A DNA stretch of 64,000 nucleotides from Edwardsiella anguillarum (GTDB taxonomy: Bacteria; Pseudomonadota; Gammaproteobacteria; Enterobacterales; Enterobacteriaceae). The notes under the pieces are model-generated. The model was not told where the DNA came from, did no database searches, and saw only the letters and a list, made by a program, of their open reading frames with translations. The stretch lies in assembly GCF_008801815.1 (NCBI RefSeq), contig NZ_VZOX01000004.1; one strand, 5' to 3'. Shown in pieces: positions 34,374 to 42,177 of the stretch. Numbering within the stretch: the stretch's first letter is position 1; each line of letters opens with the position of its first letter. Both the position numbers and the translations under genes were made by a program.

Positions 34374-37037
34374 TTATGCCAGACGCGGGTTTACTTTTTC
34401 CGGATCGATATTGAACTTGCCGATGGCGTCCGCCACCACGGAAGCGGCGATCTCCCCGCGTTTTGCCAATTCACCCAGTGCCGCCACGACCACGTAGGAG
34501 GCATCGACCTCAAAGTGGTGACGCAGGTTTTCACGGCTGTCGGAACGGCCGAAGCCATCGGTGCCCAGCACGCGGTAATCGCTGGCCGGAACATAGGTGC
34601 GTACCTGCTCGGCAAACAGCTTCATATAGTCGGTAGACGCCACGGCCGGCGCATCGCTCATCACCTGAGCGATGTACGGTACACGCGGGGTCTCCAGCGG
34701 ATGCAGCATGTTCCAACGCTCGCAGTCCTGGCCATCGCGCGCCAGCTCGGTGAAGGAGGTCACACTGTACACATCGCTGCCAACGCCATACTCTTCAGAC
34801 AGGATACGCGCGGCCTCGCGGACGTGGCGCAGCATAGAGCCGGAGCCCAGCAACTGAACCTTGCCCTTGTCGCCAGACTGCGTATCCAGCTTGTAGATCC
34901 CGCGGCGGATACCCTCTTCAGCGCCCTGCGGCATCGCCGGCATGTGGTAGTTTTCGTTCAGCGTGGTGATGTAGTAGTACACGTTCTCCTGCTTCTCACC
35001 GTACATGCGCTCCAGACCGTCGTGCATGATCACGGCCACCTCGTAGGCATAGGCCGGATCGTAGGAGATGCAGTTCGGGATCGTCAGAGACTGAATATGG
35101 CTGTGGCCATCTTCGTGCTGCAGACCTTCCCCGTTCAGGGTGGTACGCCCGGAGGTGCCGCCGATCAGGAAACCGCGCGCCTGCTGGTCGCCCGCCGCCC
35201 AGCACAGGTCGCCGATGCGCTGGAAGCCGAACATGGAGTAGTAGATGTAGAACGGGATCATCGGCAGATCGTTGGTGCTGTAAGAGGTGGCTGCCGCCAG
35301 CCAGGATGCCCCGGCGCCCAGCTCGTTGATCCCCTCCTGCAGAATCTGTCCTTTCTCGTCCTCTTTGTAGTAGGCCACCTGCTCGCGGTCCTGCGGGGTA
35401 TAGCGCTGGCCGTTCGGGCTATAGATCCCAATCTGACGGAACAGCCCTTCCATACCGAAGGTGCGCGCTTCGTCGGCGATGATCGGTACCAGGCGATCCT
35501 TGATGGACTTGTTCTTCAGCATCACGTTCAGCGCACGCACGAAGGCGATGGTGGTCGAAATCTCTTTGTTCTGCTCTTCCAGCAGGGCGGAGAAGTCCTC
35601 CAGCGCCGGCAGATCCAGGCGCTCGCTGAAGGTCGGGCTACGGGTCGGAACATAGCCCTGCAGCGCGGCGCGGCGCTCGTGCAGATAGCGCGCCTCTTCG
35701 GAGGCGGCGTCAAAGGTGACGTACGGCAGCTTCTCCAGATCGGCATCGGCCACCGGTACGCTGAAGCGATCGCGGAAGTGACGCACGCCATCCATGTTCA
35801 TCTTCTTAACCTGGTGGGCGATGTTCTTGCCTTCGGCGGTGTCACCCATGCCATAGCCCTTGATGGTATGCACCAGGATCACCGTCGGCTGGCCCTTGGT
35901 CTCTTCGGCTTTCTTAAAGGCGGCGTAGACCTTCTTCGGATCGTGGCCGCCGCGGTTCAGCGCCCAGATCTCATCGTCAGACATGTCCTTGACCAGCTCC
36001 GCGGTTTCCGGATAGCGGCCAAAGAAGTGTTCACGCACATAGGCACCATTCTTTGACTTGAAGGTCTGGTAGTCACCGTCCAGGGTCTCATTCATCAACT
36101 GGATCAGCTTGCCGCTGGTATCTTTACGCAGCAACGCATCCCAGCGGGAGCCCCAAATCACCTTGATCACGTTCCAGCCCGCACCGGCGAAGATGCCTTC
36201 CAGTTCGTTGATAATCTTGCCGTTCCCCGTCACCGGGCCATCCAGGCGCTGTAGGTTGCAGTTAATGACGAAGCACAGGTTGTCCAGCTTATCGCGGGTG
36301 GCAATGGTGATGGCGCCCTTGGATTCCGGCTCATCCATCTCACCGTCGCCGAGGAAGGCGTACACGCGCTGCGCCGTGGTGTCTTTCAGACCGCGGTGGT
36401 TCAGGTACTTCAGGAACTTAGCCTGATAAATCGCGCCCAGCGGCCCCAGGCCCATGGAGACGGTCGGGAACTGCCAGAACTCCGGCATCAGCTTCGGATG
36501 CGGGTAAGAAGAGAGCCCCGTGCCGTGAACCTCCTGACGGAAGTTATTCAGTTGCTCCTCGGTCAGGCGTCCTTCCAGGAAGGCGCGCGCATAGATCCCC
36601 GGAGAGATATGACCCTGGAAGTAGACCAGATCGCCGCCGTCCTTCTGGTTGCGGGCGCGGAAGAAATGGTTAAAGCACACTTCGTAAACCGTAGCGGAAG
36701 ACTGATAGGAGGCCATGTGACCGCCCAGCTCCAGATCTTTCTTCGACGCATGCAGGACGATCATCACCGCATTCCAGCGCATGGCGATACGGATACGACG
36801 CTCCAGCTCCAGATTCCCCGGATAGGCCGGCTCATCTTCCGGAGCTATGGTGTTCACGTAATTGTGGGCCAGCGCAGCGGAAGGCAGATTAACGCCGCCC
36901 TGACGGGCGGAATTCAGTACCTGATCGATCAGATACTGCGCGCGCTCTACGCCTTCTTCACGGATGACCGATTCTATCGCCTGCAGCCAATCGCGGGTTT
37001 CGATCGGATCCACGTCATTGAGTAAACGATCTGACAT
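34374..37037 (-). CDS. aceE: Pyruvate dehydrogenase E1 component
   Basis: Thiamine-diphosphate-dependent decarboxylase that transfers the acetyl unit to the lipoyl groups of AceF. The 887 residues equal E. coli AceE. The ThDP motif (GDGEMDEPES ... NCNLQRLDGPV) and the C-terminal transketolase-like domain are visible. I choose the ATG at 37037 (MSDRLLNDVDPIETRDW). It is preceded by a 149-base gap after pdhR that carries a 10-bp hairpin. The pdhR-aceE-aceF order and PdhR control are as in E. coli. Confidence 0.98.
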   Translation of the reverse strand: MSDRLLNDVDPIETRDWLQAIESVIREEGVERAQYLIDQVLNSARQGGVNLPSAALAHNYVNTIAPEDEPAYPGNLELERRIRIAMRWNAVMIVLHASKKDLELGGHMASYQSSATVYEVCFNHFFRARNQKDGGDLVYFQGHISPGIYARAFLEGRLTEEQLNNFRQEVHGTGLSSYPHPKLMPEFWQFPTVSMGLGPLGAIYQAKFLKYLNHRGLKDTTAQRVYAFLGDGEMDEPESKGAITIATRDKLDNLCFVINCNLQRLDGPVTGNGKIINELEGIFAGAGWNVIKVIWGSRWDALLRKDTSGKLIQLMNETLDGDYQTFKSKNGAYVREHFFGRYPETAELVKDMSDDEIWALNRGGHDPKKVYAAFKKAEETKGQPTVILVHTIKGYGMGDTAEGKNIAHQVKKMNMDGVRHFRDRFSVPVADADLEKLPYVTFDAASEEARYLHERRAALQGYVPTRSPTFSERLDLPALEDFSALLEEQNKEISTTIAFVRALNVMLKNKSIKDRLVPIIADEARTFGMEGLFRQIGIYSPNGQRYTPQDREQVAYYKEDEKGQILQEGINELGAGASWLAAATSYSTNDLPMIPFYIYYSMFGFQRIGDLCWAAGDQQARGFLIGGTSGRTTLNGEGLQHEDGHSHIQSLTIPNCISYDPAYAYEVAVIMHDGLERMYGEKQENVYYYITTLNENYHMPAMPQGAEEGIRRGIYKLDTQSGDKGKVQLLGSGSMLRHVREAARILSEEYGVGSDVYSVTSFTELARDGQDCERWNMLHPLETPRVPYIAQVMSDAPAVASTDYMKLFAEQVRTYVPASDYRVLGTDGFGRSDSRENLRHHFEVDASYVVVAALGELAKRGEIAASVVADAIGKFNIDPEKVNPRLA

Positions 37038-37074
37038 GGTGGTATTCCTTATCTGTCTAAATGGGTTGTCTGGA

Positions 37075-37118
37075 GCCTGTCTTCCTGCGCTCTGCTGCCA
37101 AAACGCACGAAGACAGGC
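37075..37118 (-). other. Hairpin in the pdhR-aceE intercistronic leader
   Basis: GCCTGTCTTC (37075-37084) pairs perfectly with GAAGACAGGC (37109-37118); a further TGCG/CGCA pairing continues inside after one mismatch. It ends 38 bases before the aceE start on the transcript. No T-run follows, so it looks like an mRNA processing or stability element in the pdhR-aceEF message. Confidence 0.6.
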
Positions 37119-37186
37119 CCAATCGGTGAGTTGCCTAGTGTTAACATCGGCGCGCGTGCCCCGAAGGACTACGCACGAACCAATTT

Positions 37187-37951
37187 TCAATCCTTACGCT
37201 GCTGGAGCAGCCGCAGCGAGCGCTCACGGCGGCTGTGCTCGCGACTCATCTCCAGCAAAATATCTTCAATAAAGGCCAGATGACGGTGTGATGCCTCACG
37301 TGCACGCTCTGGCTCCCGGGCGATAATGGCCGCAAAGATACTGGCCCGGTGATCGCTGACCAGCGCCAGCATTTCGCGACGCGCATAGAGCAGCTCGAAA
37401 TTCTGTTTTACGTTCTTTTCCAGCATCGGCGCCATGCAGCGCAGCAGGTGAAGCAGCACCGCGTTATGAGCGGCTTCGGTCACCGCCACCTGATACTGCA
37501 TCACCGCATCGGCCTCGCCGTCCAGATCCCCCGCGGCCTGGGCGTTTTCAATCGCCAGATGGCACTCATGCAGGCGAACAAAGTCCTCGTCGGTGCCGCG
37601 CAGCGCGGCATAATAGGCCGCGATCCCCTCCAGGGCATGGCGGGTCTCCAACAGATCGTATTGGGATTCCGGGTGGGCCGCGAGCAGCTCTGCCAGCGGG
37701 TCGCTGAAGCTTTGCCAGAGATTGGCCTGTACGAAGGTGCCACCACCCTGACGGCGCAGCAGCAGACCTTTGGCTTCTAGGCGCTGAATGGCCTCGCGCA
37801 GAGAGGGGCGGGATACATCGAACTGCTTCGCCAGTTCGCGCTCCGGCGGCAGCTTTTCCCCGGGACGCAGCGTTCCTTCCAGGATCAGATACTCCAATTG
37901 CTGTTCGATCACATCGGATAGCTTGGGCTGGCGGATTTTGCTGTAGGCCAT
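37187..37951 (-). CDS. pdhR: Pyruvate dehydrogenase complex repressor
   Basis: GntR/FadR-family repressor, released from DNA by pyruvate. The 254 residues equal the E. coli protein. The winged helix (KLPPERELAKQFDVSRPSLREAIQRLEAKGLL) is followed by an FCD all-helical sensor domain with the metal/ligand His residues. The ATG at 37951 starts the conserved MAYSKIRQPKLSDVIEQQLE. A perfect PdhR operator lies 57 bases upstream, so it represses its own operon. Confidence 0.98.
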   Translation of the reverse strand: MAYSKIRQPKLSDVIEQQLEYLILEGTLRPGEKLPPERELAKQFDVSRPSLREAIQRLEAKGLLLRRQGGGTFVQANLWQSFSDPLAELLAAHPESQYDLLETRHALEGIAAYYAALRGTDEDFVRLHECHLAIENAQAAGDLDGEADAVMQYQVAVTEAAHNAVLLHLLRCMAPMLEKNVKQNFELLYARREMLALVSDHRASIFAAIIAREPERAREASHRHLAFIEDILLEMSREHSRRERSLRLLQQRKD

Positions 37952-38007
37952 GTGGCAATGTCTTCTCTGAGCGTAGGTGACGTTCTCATCGGAGAACCGC
38001 AAAGTAA

Positions 38008-38022
38008 ATTGGTATTACCAAT
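38008..38022. promoter_or_regulatory. PdhR operator
   Basis: ATTGGTATTACCAAT is a perfect ATTGGT-N3-ACCAAT palindrome, the known PdhR consensus, 57 bases upstream of pdhR. It supports pyruvate-responsive autorepression of pdhR-aceEF. Confidence 0.93.
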
Positions 38023-38076
38023 TTCAAAAACATGACCTCAAAGTAACAAAATCTTCACCACTTGTCCATACAACTA

Positions 38077-38090
38077 TTGATGTAAATCAT
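38077..38090. promoter_or_regulatory. FNR-like site upstream of pdhR
   Basis: TTGATGTAAATCAT matches TTGAT-N4-ATCAA at 9 of 10 positions, 126 bases upstream of pdhR. FNR repression of pdhR under anaerobiosis is reported in E. coli; this site is inferred from sequence only. Confidence 0.55.
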
Positions 38091-38312
38091 GAAATGTCGC
38101 GTTTGTTAACAATCAATAATCAATAAAACACCAGCGTGATAACCAAGTAAGGGTATTACTTTTTACCTTTTCGCGTTCGAAGTTAACGTTTTATAAACGG
38201 CGAGTCACGCGAGCTGAAGCGTGAAAACCAGTCACTACAAGCATTTATATACAAAATAAATGAATAGAAAAACAGAACGGGCAACGCACCTATCGTCCAT
38301 CGCTGCGATACG

Positions 38313-38354
38313 GCCGCAGAGCGTCTCCGCCCCCATGCACAGACGGTCTGCGGC
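38313..38354. other. Long imperfect stem in the pdhR-aroP gap
   Basis: GCCGCAGAGCGTC (38313-38325) pairs with GACGGTCTGCGGC (38342-38354) with one mismatch over 13 bp and a 16-base loop. It lies 216 bases upstream of aroP, outside any gene. No T-run follows on either strand. Role unknown. Confidence 0.5.
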
Positions 38355-38479
38355 ATAGGCCCAACGCGCCTTCCCCCCATTCCAGCCACAGCGGCACAAG
38401 AAATCGGATGCATTTTTTTTCGCTTACCATTATTCTCAGTTCGTTGGTAGATTCAGAACAGATTTTAATATGTTCTCAA

Positions 38480-38497
38480 TGTAAAAATAAAATTACG
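38480..38497. promoter_or_regulatory. TyrR-like box at the aroP promoter
   Basis: TGTAAAAATAAAATTACG keeps the left half of the TyrR consensus TGTAAA-N6-TTTACA exactly and 4 of 6 bases in the right half. It lies just upstream of TATAAT, over the expected -35 region. TyrR represses aroP in E. coli. Confidence 0.5.
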
Positions 38498-38510
38498 TTT
38501 TTTGTATTGT

Positions 38511-38516
38511 TATAAT
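38511..38516 (+). promoter_or_regulatory. Likely -10 element of aroP
   Basis: A perfect TATAAT lies 53 bases before the aroP start. The -35 region is poor and overlaps the TyrR-like box. Confidence 0.55.
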
Positions 38517-38569
38517 GACAGAATGGCGCTGGCAGTATCCCTGAACAGAGCCGGATGAGGGTAAGAGAT

Positions 38570-39943
38570 ATGAGTGAGCAACACGGCGAGCAGCTACACC
38601 GTGGCCTGAAGAATCGCCATATACAGCTGATCGCCCTAGGCGGCGCCATCGGCACAGGGCTGTTTCTAGGGATCGCACAAACCATTAAAATGGCCGGGCC
38701 ATCGGTGCTGCTGGGCTACGCCATCGGCGGATTTATCGCCTTTCTGATCATGCGCCAGCTGGGTGAAATGGTGGTCGAGGAGCCGGTGGCCGGTTCATTC
38801 AGTCACTTTGCCTACAAATACTGGGGGGACTTTGCCGGTTTTGCCTCCGGCTGGAACTACTGGGTGCTGTATGTGCTGGTCGCTATGGCCGAGCTGACGG
38901 CCGTGGGCATCTATGTACAGTACTGGTTTCCGGACATCCCGACCTGGGTCTCCGCCGCAGTCTTCTTCCTGCTGATCAACGCCATCAATCTGGCCAACGT
39001 CAAAATCTACGGCGAGCTGGAGTTCTGGTTCGCCATTATTAAGGTGGTCGCCATCATCGGGATGATCCTCTTTGGCGGCTGGCTGCTGTTCAGCGGGCAC
39101 GGCGGCCCCGAGGCCGCCGTGAGTAACCTGTGGGATCAGGGCGGATTCTTCCCCAATGGCGTCATGGGGCTGGTCATGGCTATGGCGGTGATCATGTTCT
39201 CTTTCGGCGGTCTGGAGCTGGTCGGGATCACCGCTGCGGAGGCCGACGATCCGCAGCGCAGCATCCCCAAGGCGACCAATCAGGTCATTTACCGCATTCT
39301 GATTTTCTACATCGGCTCTCTGGCGATCCTGCTCTCCCTCTACCCGTGGGGTAAGGTGGTCGAGGGCGGCAGCCCGTTCGTCATGATCTTCCACGCGCTG
39401 GACAGTAACCTGGTCGCCACCGTCCTCAATATCGTGGTGCTGACCGCGGCGCTGTCGGTCTACAACAGCTGCGTCTACTGCAACAGCCGTATGCTGTTCG
39501 GCCTGGCCCAGCAGGGGAATGGCCCGCGGGCACTGCTCAAGGTGGACGGGCGCGGTGTCCCGGTAGTGGCGATCGGCCTCTCAGCGGCGGCCACCCTGCT
39601 GTGCGTACTGATTAACTACCTGATGCCGGGCAAAGCCTTCGAGCTGTTAATGGCGCTGGTCGTCTCCGCGCTGGTGATAAACTGGGCGATGATCAGCGTC
39701 GCGCATCTGCGTTTTCGGGCGCAGAAAAACCGCGAAGGCGTGGTTCCCCGTTTCCGCGCCTTCTGGTACCCGGCGGGCAACTATCTGTGTCTGCTGTTTA
39801 TGGCCGCCATCCTGGTCATTATGTTCCTTACCCCGGGGATCCAGATTTCGGTACTGTTAATCCCGCTATGGCTGGTCGTACTGGCCGTCGGCTATGCCAT
39901 CAAACAGCGTTCGCGGCAACACAGCGCACGCCTCCCCGACTAG
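38570..39943 (+). CDS. aroP: Aromatic amino acid permease
   Basis: Proton-symport permease of the APC family, general importer of Phe, Tyr and Trp. The 457 residues equal E. coli AroP and have twelve hydrophobic segments. Visible blocks are HIQLIALGGAIGTGLFLG near residue 17, FASGWNYWVLYVLVAMAELTA near residue 93, and FSFGGLELVGITAAEADDP near residue 215. The ATG at 38570 is preceded by GAGGG at 8 bases. Divergent from pdhR, as in E. coli. Closely related PheP is the alternative, but context favours AroP. Confidence 0.95.
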   Translation: MSEQHGEQLHRGLKNRHIQLIALGGAIGTGLFLGIAQTIKMAGPSVLLGYAIGGFIAFLIMRQLGEMVVEEPVAGSFSHFAYKYWGDFAGFASGWNYWVLYVLVAMAELTAVGIYVQYWFPDIPTWVSAAVFFLLINAINLANVKIYGELEFWFAIIKVVAIIGMILFGGWLLFSGHGGPEAAVSNLWDQGGFFPNGVMGLVMAMAVIMFSFGGLELVGITAAEADDPQRSIPKATNQVIYRILIFYIGSLAILLSLYPWGKVVEGGSPFVMIFHALDSNLVATVLNIVVLTAALSVYNSCVYCNSRMLFGLAQQGNGPRALLKVDGRGVPVVAIGLSAAATLLCVLINYLMPGKAFELLMALVVSALVINWAMISVAHLRFRAQKNREGVVPRFRAFWYPAGNYLCLLFMAAILVIMFLTPGIQISVLLIPLWLVVLAVGYAIKQRSRQHSARLPD

Positions 39944-39962
39944 CGCGCGGCGCTGCCAAATA

Positions 39963-39998
39963 AAAAAACCGGCGCTATCTCTCGCGCCGGTTTTTTTT
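39963..39998. terminator. Bidirectional terminator between aroP and ampE
   Basis: CCGGCGC (39969-39975) pairs with GCGCCGG (39984-39990), with an A-run before and eight T after, so it serves both converging genes. Confidence 0.93.
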
Positions 39999-40026
39999 CG
40001 CCTATCGCACGCGGTCGCTTATCCCG

Positions 40027-40881
40027 CTAGAGCAGCGCACCATAAATGGTCAGTAGCGCCACCGCCACGATCAACACCAGCGTAATGCGCCGCGCCAGCG
40101 TCACCGCCGCCAGCGGCGTCTTTACCCCATCCAGGTGCGGATCGCGTGCCAGCGAAAGCTGCGCCAGCCCCGTCAGCACCTGGTACTGGCCGCTCCGCAG
40201 ATCGCCCAGCGATGCCAGCCAGGCCGGCAGCGCACGCTCACCGTGCCCCAGCAGGGCGTAGGCAATCCCAGCCAGCCGCACCGGGATCCAGTCGACCCAG
40301 TGCAGCAGACGATCGATCCCGGCCTGCGCGCGCATCAGCGGGTCGGCCTGGCGGGTCAGCCAGGTCTGATAGGCCCGCAGCAGCGCATAGCCGCCGAGCG
40401 CCACCGGGCCGTAAGGCCCGGCTATCACAAAATAGAACAGGGGCGCCAGATAGAAGCGATAGTTGATCCACACCAGCACGCTCTGCAGCTCACGCAGGCG
40501 GACCTCCGGACGCGTATCGGCCGACAGCCCCGGGATCAGCGCCAGCTCCGCCGTCATCTGCGTCATCGCATCCTGCTCTCCCCGCCGCGCCGCTTTCATA
40601 TAGGCGCGATAGTCGCGGCGAATCGCCCCCGCGCCAAAGCACAGCAGCCCGATGAAAACCCACATCAGCAGCGTCGGCAGGCCGAAAAACAGCCCCTTAA
40701 TCCCCTGGAGTAGCGCGCCGATCAGTAGCATCCACAGCAATAGCAGCAGCAGCGTTTTAGCCAGCGATACCCGCTTTATGCGGGCAAACGGCGGGACAAG
40801 ACAGCGATCCAGCTGCCAGCGATCCCCCAGCTTAAACAGCCGCTCCCAGCCCAAAACCAGCAGTAGCGAGAATAACGTCAT
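40027..40881 (-). CDS. ampE: Inner membrane protein AmpE
   Basis: A 284-residue membrane protein, the same length as E. coli AmpE, with hydrophobic segments near residues 45-65, 67-85, 140-165 and 265-284. It is encoded downstream of ampD with a 17-base gap. Proposed to be a sensory or transport protein linked to beta-lactamase induction; its function remains unproven. The start MTLFSLLLVLGWERLFKLGDRWQLD matches the family. Confidence 0.95.
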   Translation of the reverse strand: MTLFSLLLVLGWERLFKLGDRWQLDRCLVPPFARIKRVSLAKTLLLLLLWMLLIGALLQGIKGLFFGLPTLLMWVFIGLLCFGAGAIRRDYRAYMKAARRGEQDAMTQMTAELALIPGLSADTRPEVRLRELQSVLVWINYRFYLAPLFYFVIAGPYGPVALGGYALLRAYQTWLTRQADPLMRAQAGIDRLLHWVDWIPVRLAGIAYALLGHGERALPAWLASLGDLRSGQYQVLTGLAQLSLARDPHLDGVKTPLAAVTLARRITLVLIVAVALLTIYGALL

Positions 40882-40898
40882 CTCCGGTAGCTCTCTCT

Positions 40899-41477
40899 TC
40901 AGTGACGATCGGGTGTAGCTGCGGATCCGGCCAACGCCGCCCGCAGTAAACGGTGGTACTCATCCCAGCGAAACGCCGGGCCGGGATCAGTTTTACGCCC
41001 GGGGGCGATATCGCTATGGCCGGTCACCCGCGCCGGTGACATCGGATAGTGACGCATCAACAGCGCGCTGATCCGCACCAGCGCCCGATACTGCTGCGGG
41101 GTATACACCTGCGTATCCGTCCCCTCCAGCTCAATGCCCACAGAAAAATCATTACAGCGCTCGCGCCCTTGATAGCGTGATACGCCGGCATGCCACGCCC
41201 GGCGTTCAAAGGGCACATACTGGACAATCTCCCCATCACGCCGGATCAAGCAGTGCGCAGAGACCCGCAGCCCCTGCAAACCGACAAAAAAAGGATCGCC
41301 GTCACACGCCAGCGTACCGCTGAACAAGTGGTCGATATAGGGGCCACCGAACTTTCCCGGAGGCAGACTGATATTGTGGATCACCAGCAGGGAGGGACGC
41401 TCCCCCTGCGGACGCGCATCACAATGTGGCGACGGCACGCGCCGCGCGCCCGTCAGCCACCCCTGCTCTAATTGCAT
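40899..41477 (-). CDS. ampD: 1,6-anhydro-N-acetylmuramyl-L-alanine amidase AmpD
   Basis: Cytoplasmic zinc amidase that cleaves recycled anhydromuropeptides; its loss raises AmpC beta-lactamase. The 192 residues are slightly longer than E. coli (183). Zinc ligands are visible: His34 (VIHNIS), and the His and Asp of TGHSDIAPGRKTDPG. I choose the ATG at 41477 by homology (MQLEQGWLTGARRVPSPH). A GTG immediately upstream at 41480 has better spacing to GGGAGG, so the start may be one codon earlier. In E. coli nadC is the divergent neighbour; it is absent here. Confidence 0.95.
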   Translation of the reverse strand: MQLEQGWLTGARRVPSPHCDARPQGERPSLLVIHNISLPPGKFGGPYIDHLFSGTLACDGDPFFVGLQGLRVSAHCLIRRDGEIVQYVPFERRAWHAGVSRYQGRERCNDFSVGIELEGTDTQVYTPQQYRALVRISALLMRHYPMSPARVTGHSDIAPGRKTDPGPAFRWDEYHRLLRAALAGSAATPDRH

Positions 41478-41724
41478 CACTAACGCGACCTCCCGCGATT
41501 CAAACTGCCTACAGGGTAGCATGATTCGCCGCTCGCGCCGCCTCCTCCCCGCGAGAAGCCACTGAAAAACGCCGCCCCATTCTATAGCACACGCCGCACC
41601 GACGATGGACACAGGCGCAACCGATACAGCTAAGCCACGGCGCGGCGCGCAGCCTGCGTCAGCGCGGCTCGTCGGCAGCGGCCCGCTCGGGCACACTCTC
41701 CAAACGCAACCCGTGGAGGTATCT

Positions 41725-42177
41725 ATGTCATCACAGCACGGCTTCACCCTGCTGGAGCTCATGATCGTAATCGCTATCATCGCCATTCTCGGCGCCATAG
41801 CCGTACCGGCCTATCAACGCTACCTGCAAAAAGCGGCCATGACGGATGTTCTGCAGGCGGTCACCCCCTATCGCACCGAGGTCGAACTGTGTGCACTGGA
41901 GCAGGGCAGCCTTGCCGCCTGCAGCGAAGCGCAGCTGGGGTTGGCGGCGTTTCCGCCGTCGGCCTATGTCAGCACACTGAGCGTCGATGCGGGCATTATC
42001 TCGCTGAGCGGCCAGCAGACGCTGGCCGGTCTGCGGGTGACGCTAACGCCAATGCTAGATCGCAGCGCGGGCACTCTGCGTTGGCAACAGCGCTGCCAGA
42101 GCGAAGATAATAACGCCGCGCTGCTGGAGGCCTGTCGCAGCGTCCTGCGAGAAACCGACGGCGGAGAGAGACCATGA
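41725..42177 (+). CDS. ppdD: Type IV major prepilin
   Basis: A 150-residue type IV prepilin. The leader is short (MSSQHG) with cleavage expected between Gly6 and Phe7; mature Phe1 and Glu5 (FTLLELMIVIAIIAILGAIAVPAYQ) are in place. Two Cys pairs lie in the C-terminal head. GGAGG is 5 bases before the ATG. It overlaps hofB by 4 bases, forming ppdD-hofB-hofC as in E. coli. Assembly needs other pilus genes (PilM-Q types, prepilin peptidase) that are not in the window. Confidence 0.95.
   Translation: MSSQHGFTLLELMIVIAIIAILGAIAVPAYQRYLQKAAMTDVLQAVTPYRTEVELCALEQGSLAACSEAQLGLAAFPPSAYVSTLSVDAGIISLSGQQTLAGLRVTLTPMLDRSAGTLRWQQRCQSEDNNAALLEACRSVLRETDGGERP

Larger units (their letters stand above)
37952..38569. 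promoter_or_regulatory. 618-base regulatory gap between pdhR and aroP
   Basis: No gene is supported. From the pdhR side it holds a PdhR operator (38008-38022), an FNR-like site (38077-38090), an AAGTAA/TTACTT inverted pair (38145-38161), a long imperfect stem (38313-38354), a TyrR-like box (38480-38497) and a TATAAT element (38511-38516) for aroP. The middle part (38160-38400) is not explained. Confidence 0.6.

Noticed and set aside
34146..36056. Open frame of 636 codons antisense to aceF/aceE
   Set aside because: GC-rich codon bias on the true strand leaves the opposite frame open; composition is abnormal and no motif is seen.
38183..38413. Possible 76-residue protein in the pdhR-aroP gap, minus strand
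   Set aside because: No ribosome site, no family resemblance, and odd composition; treated as non-coding.
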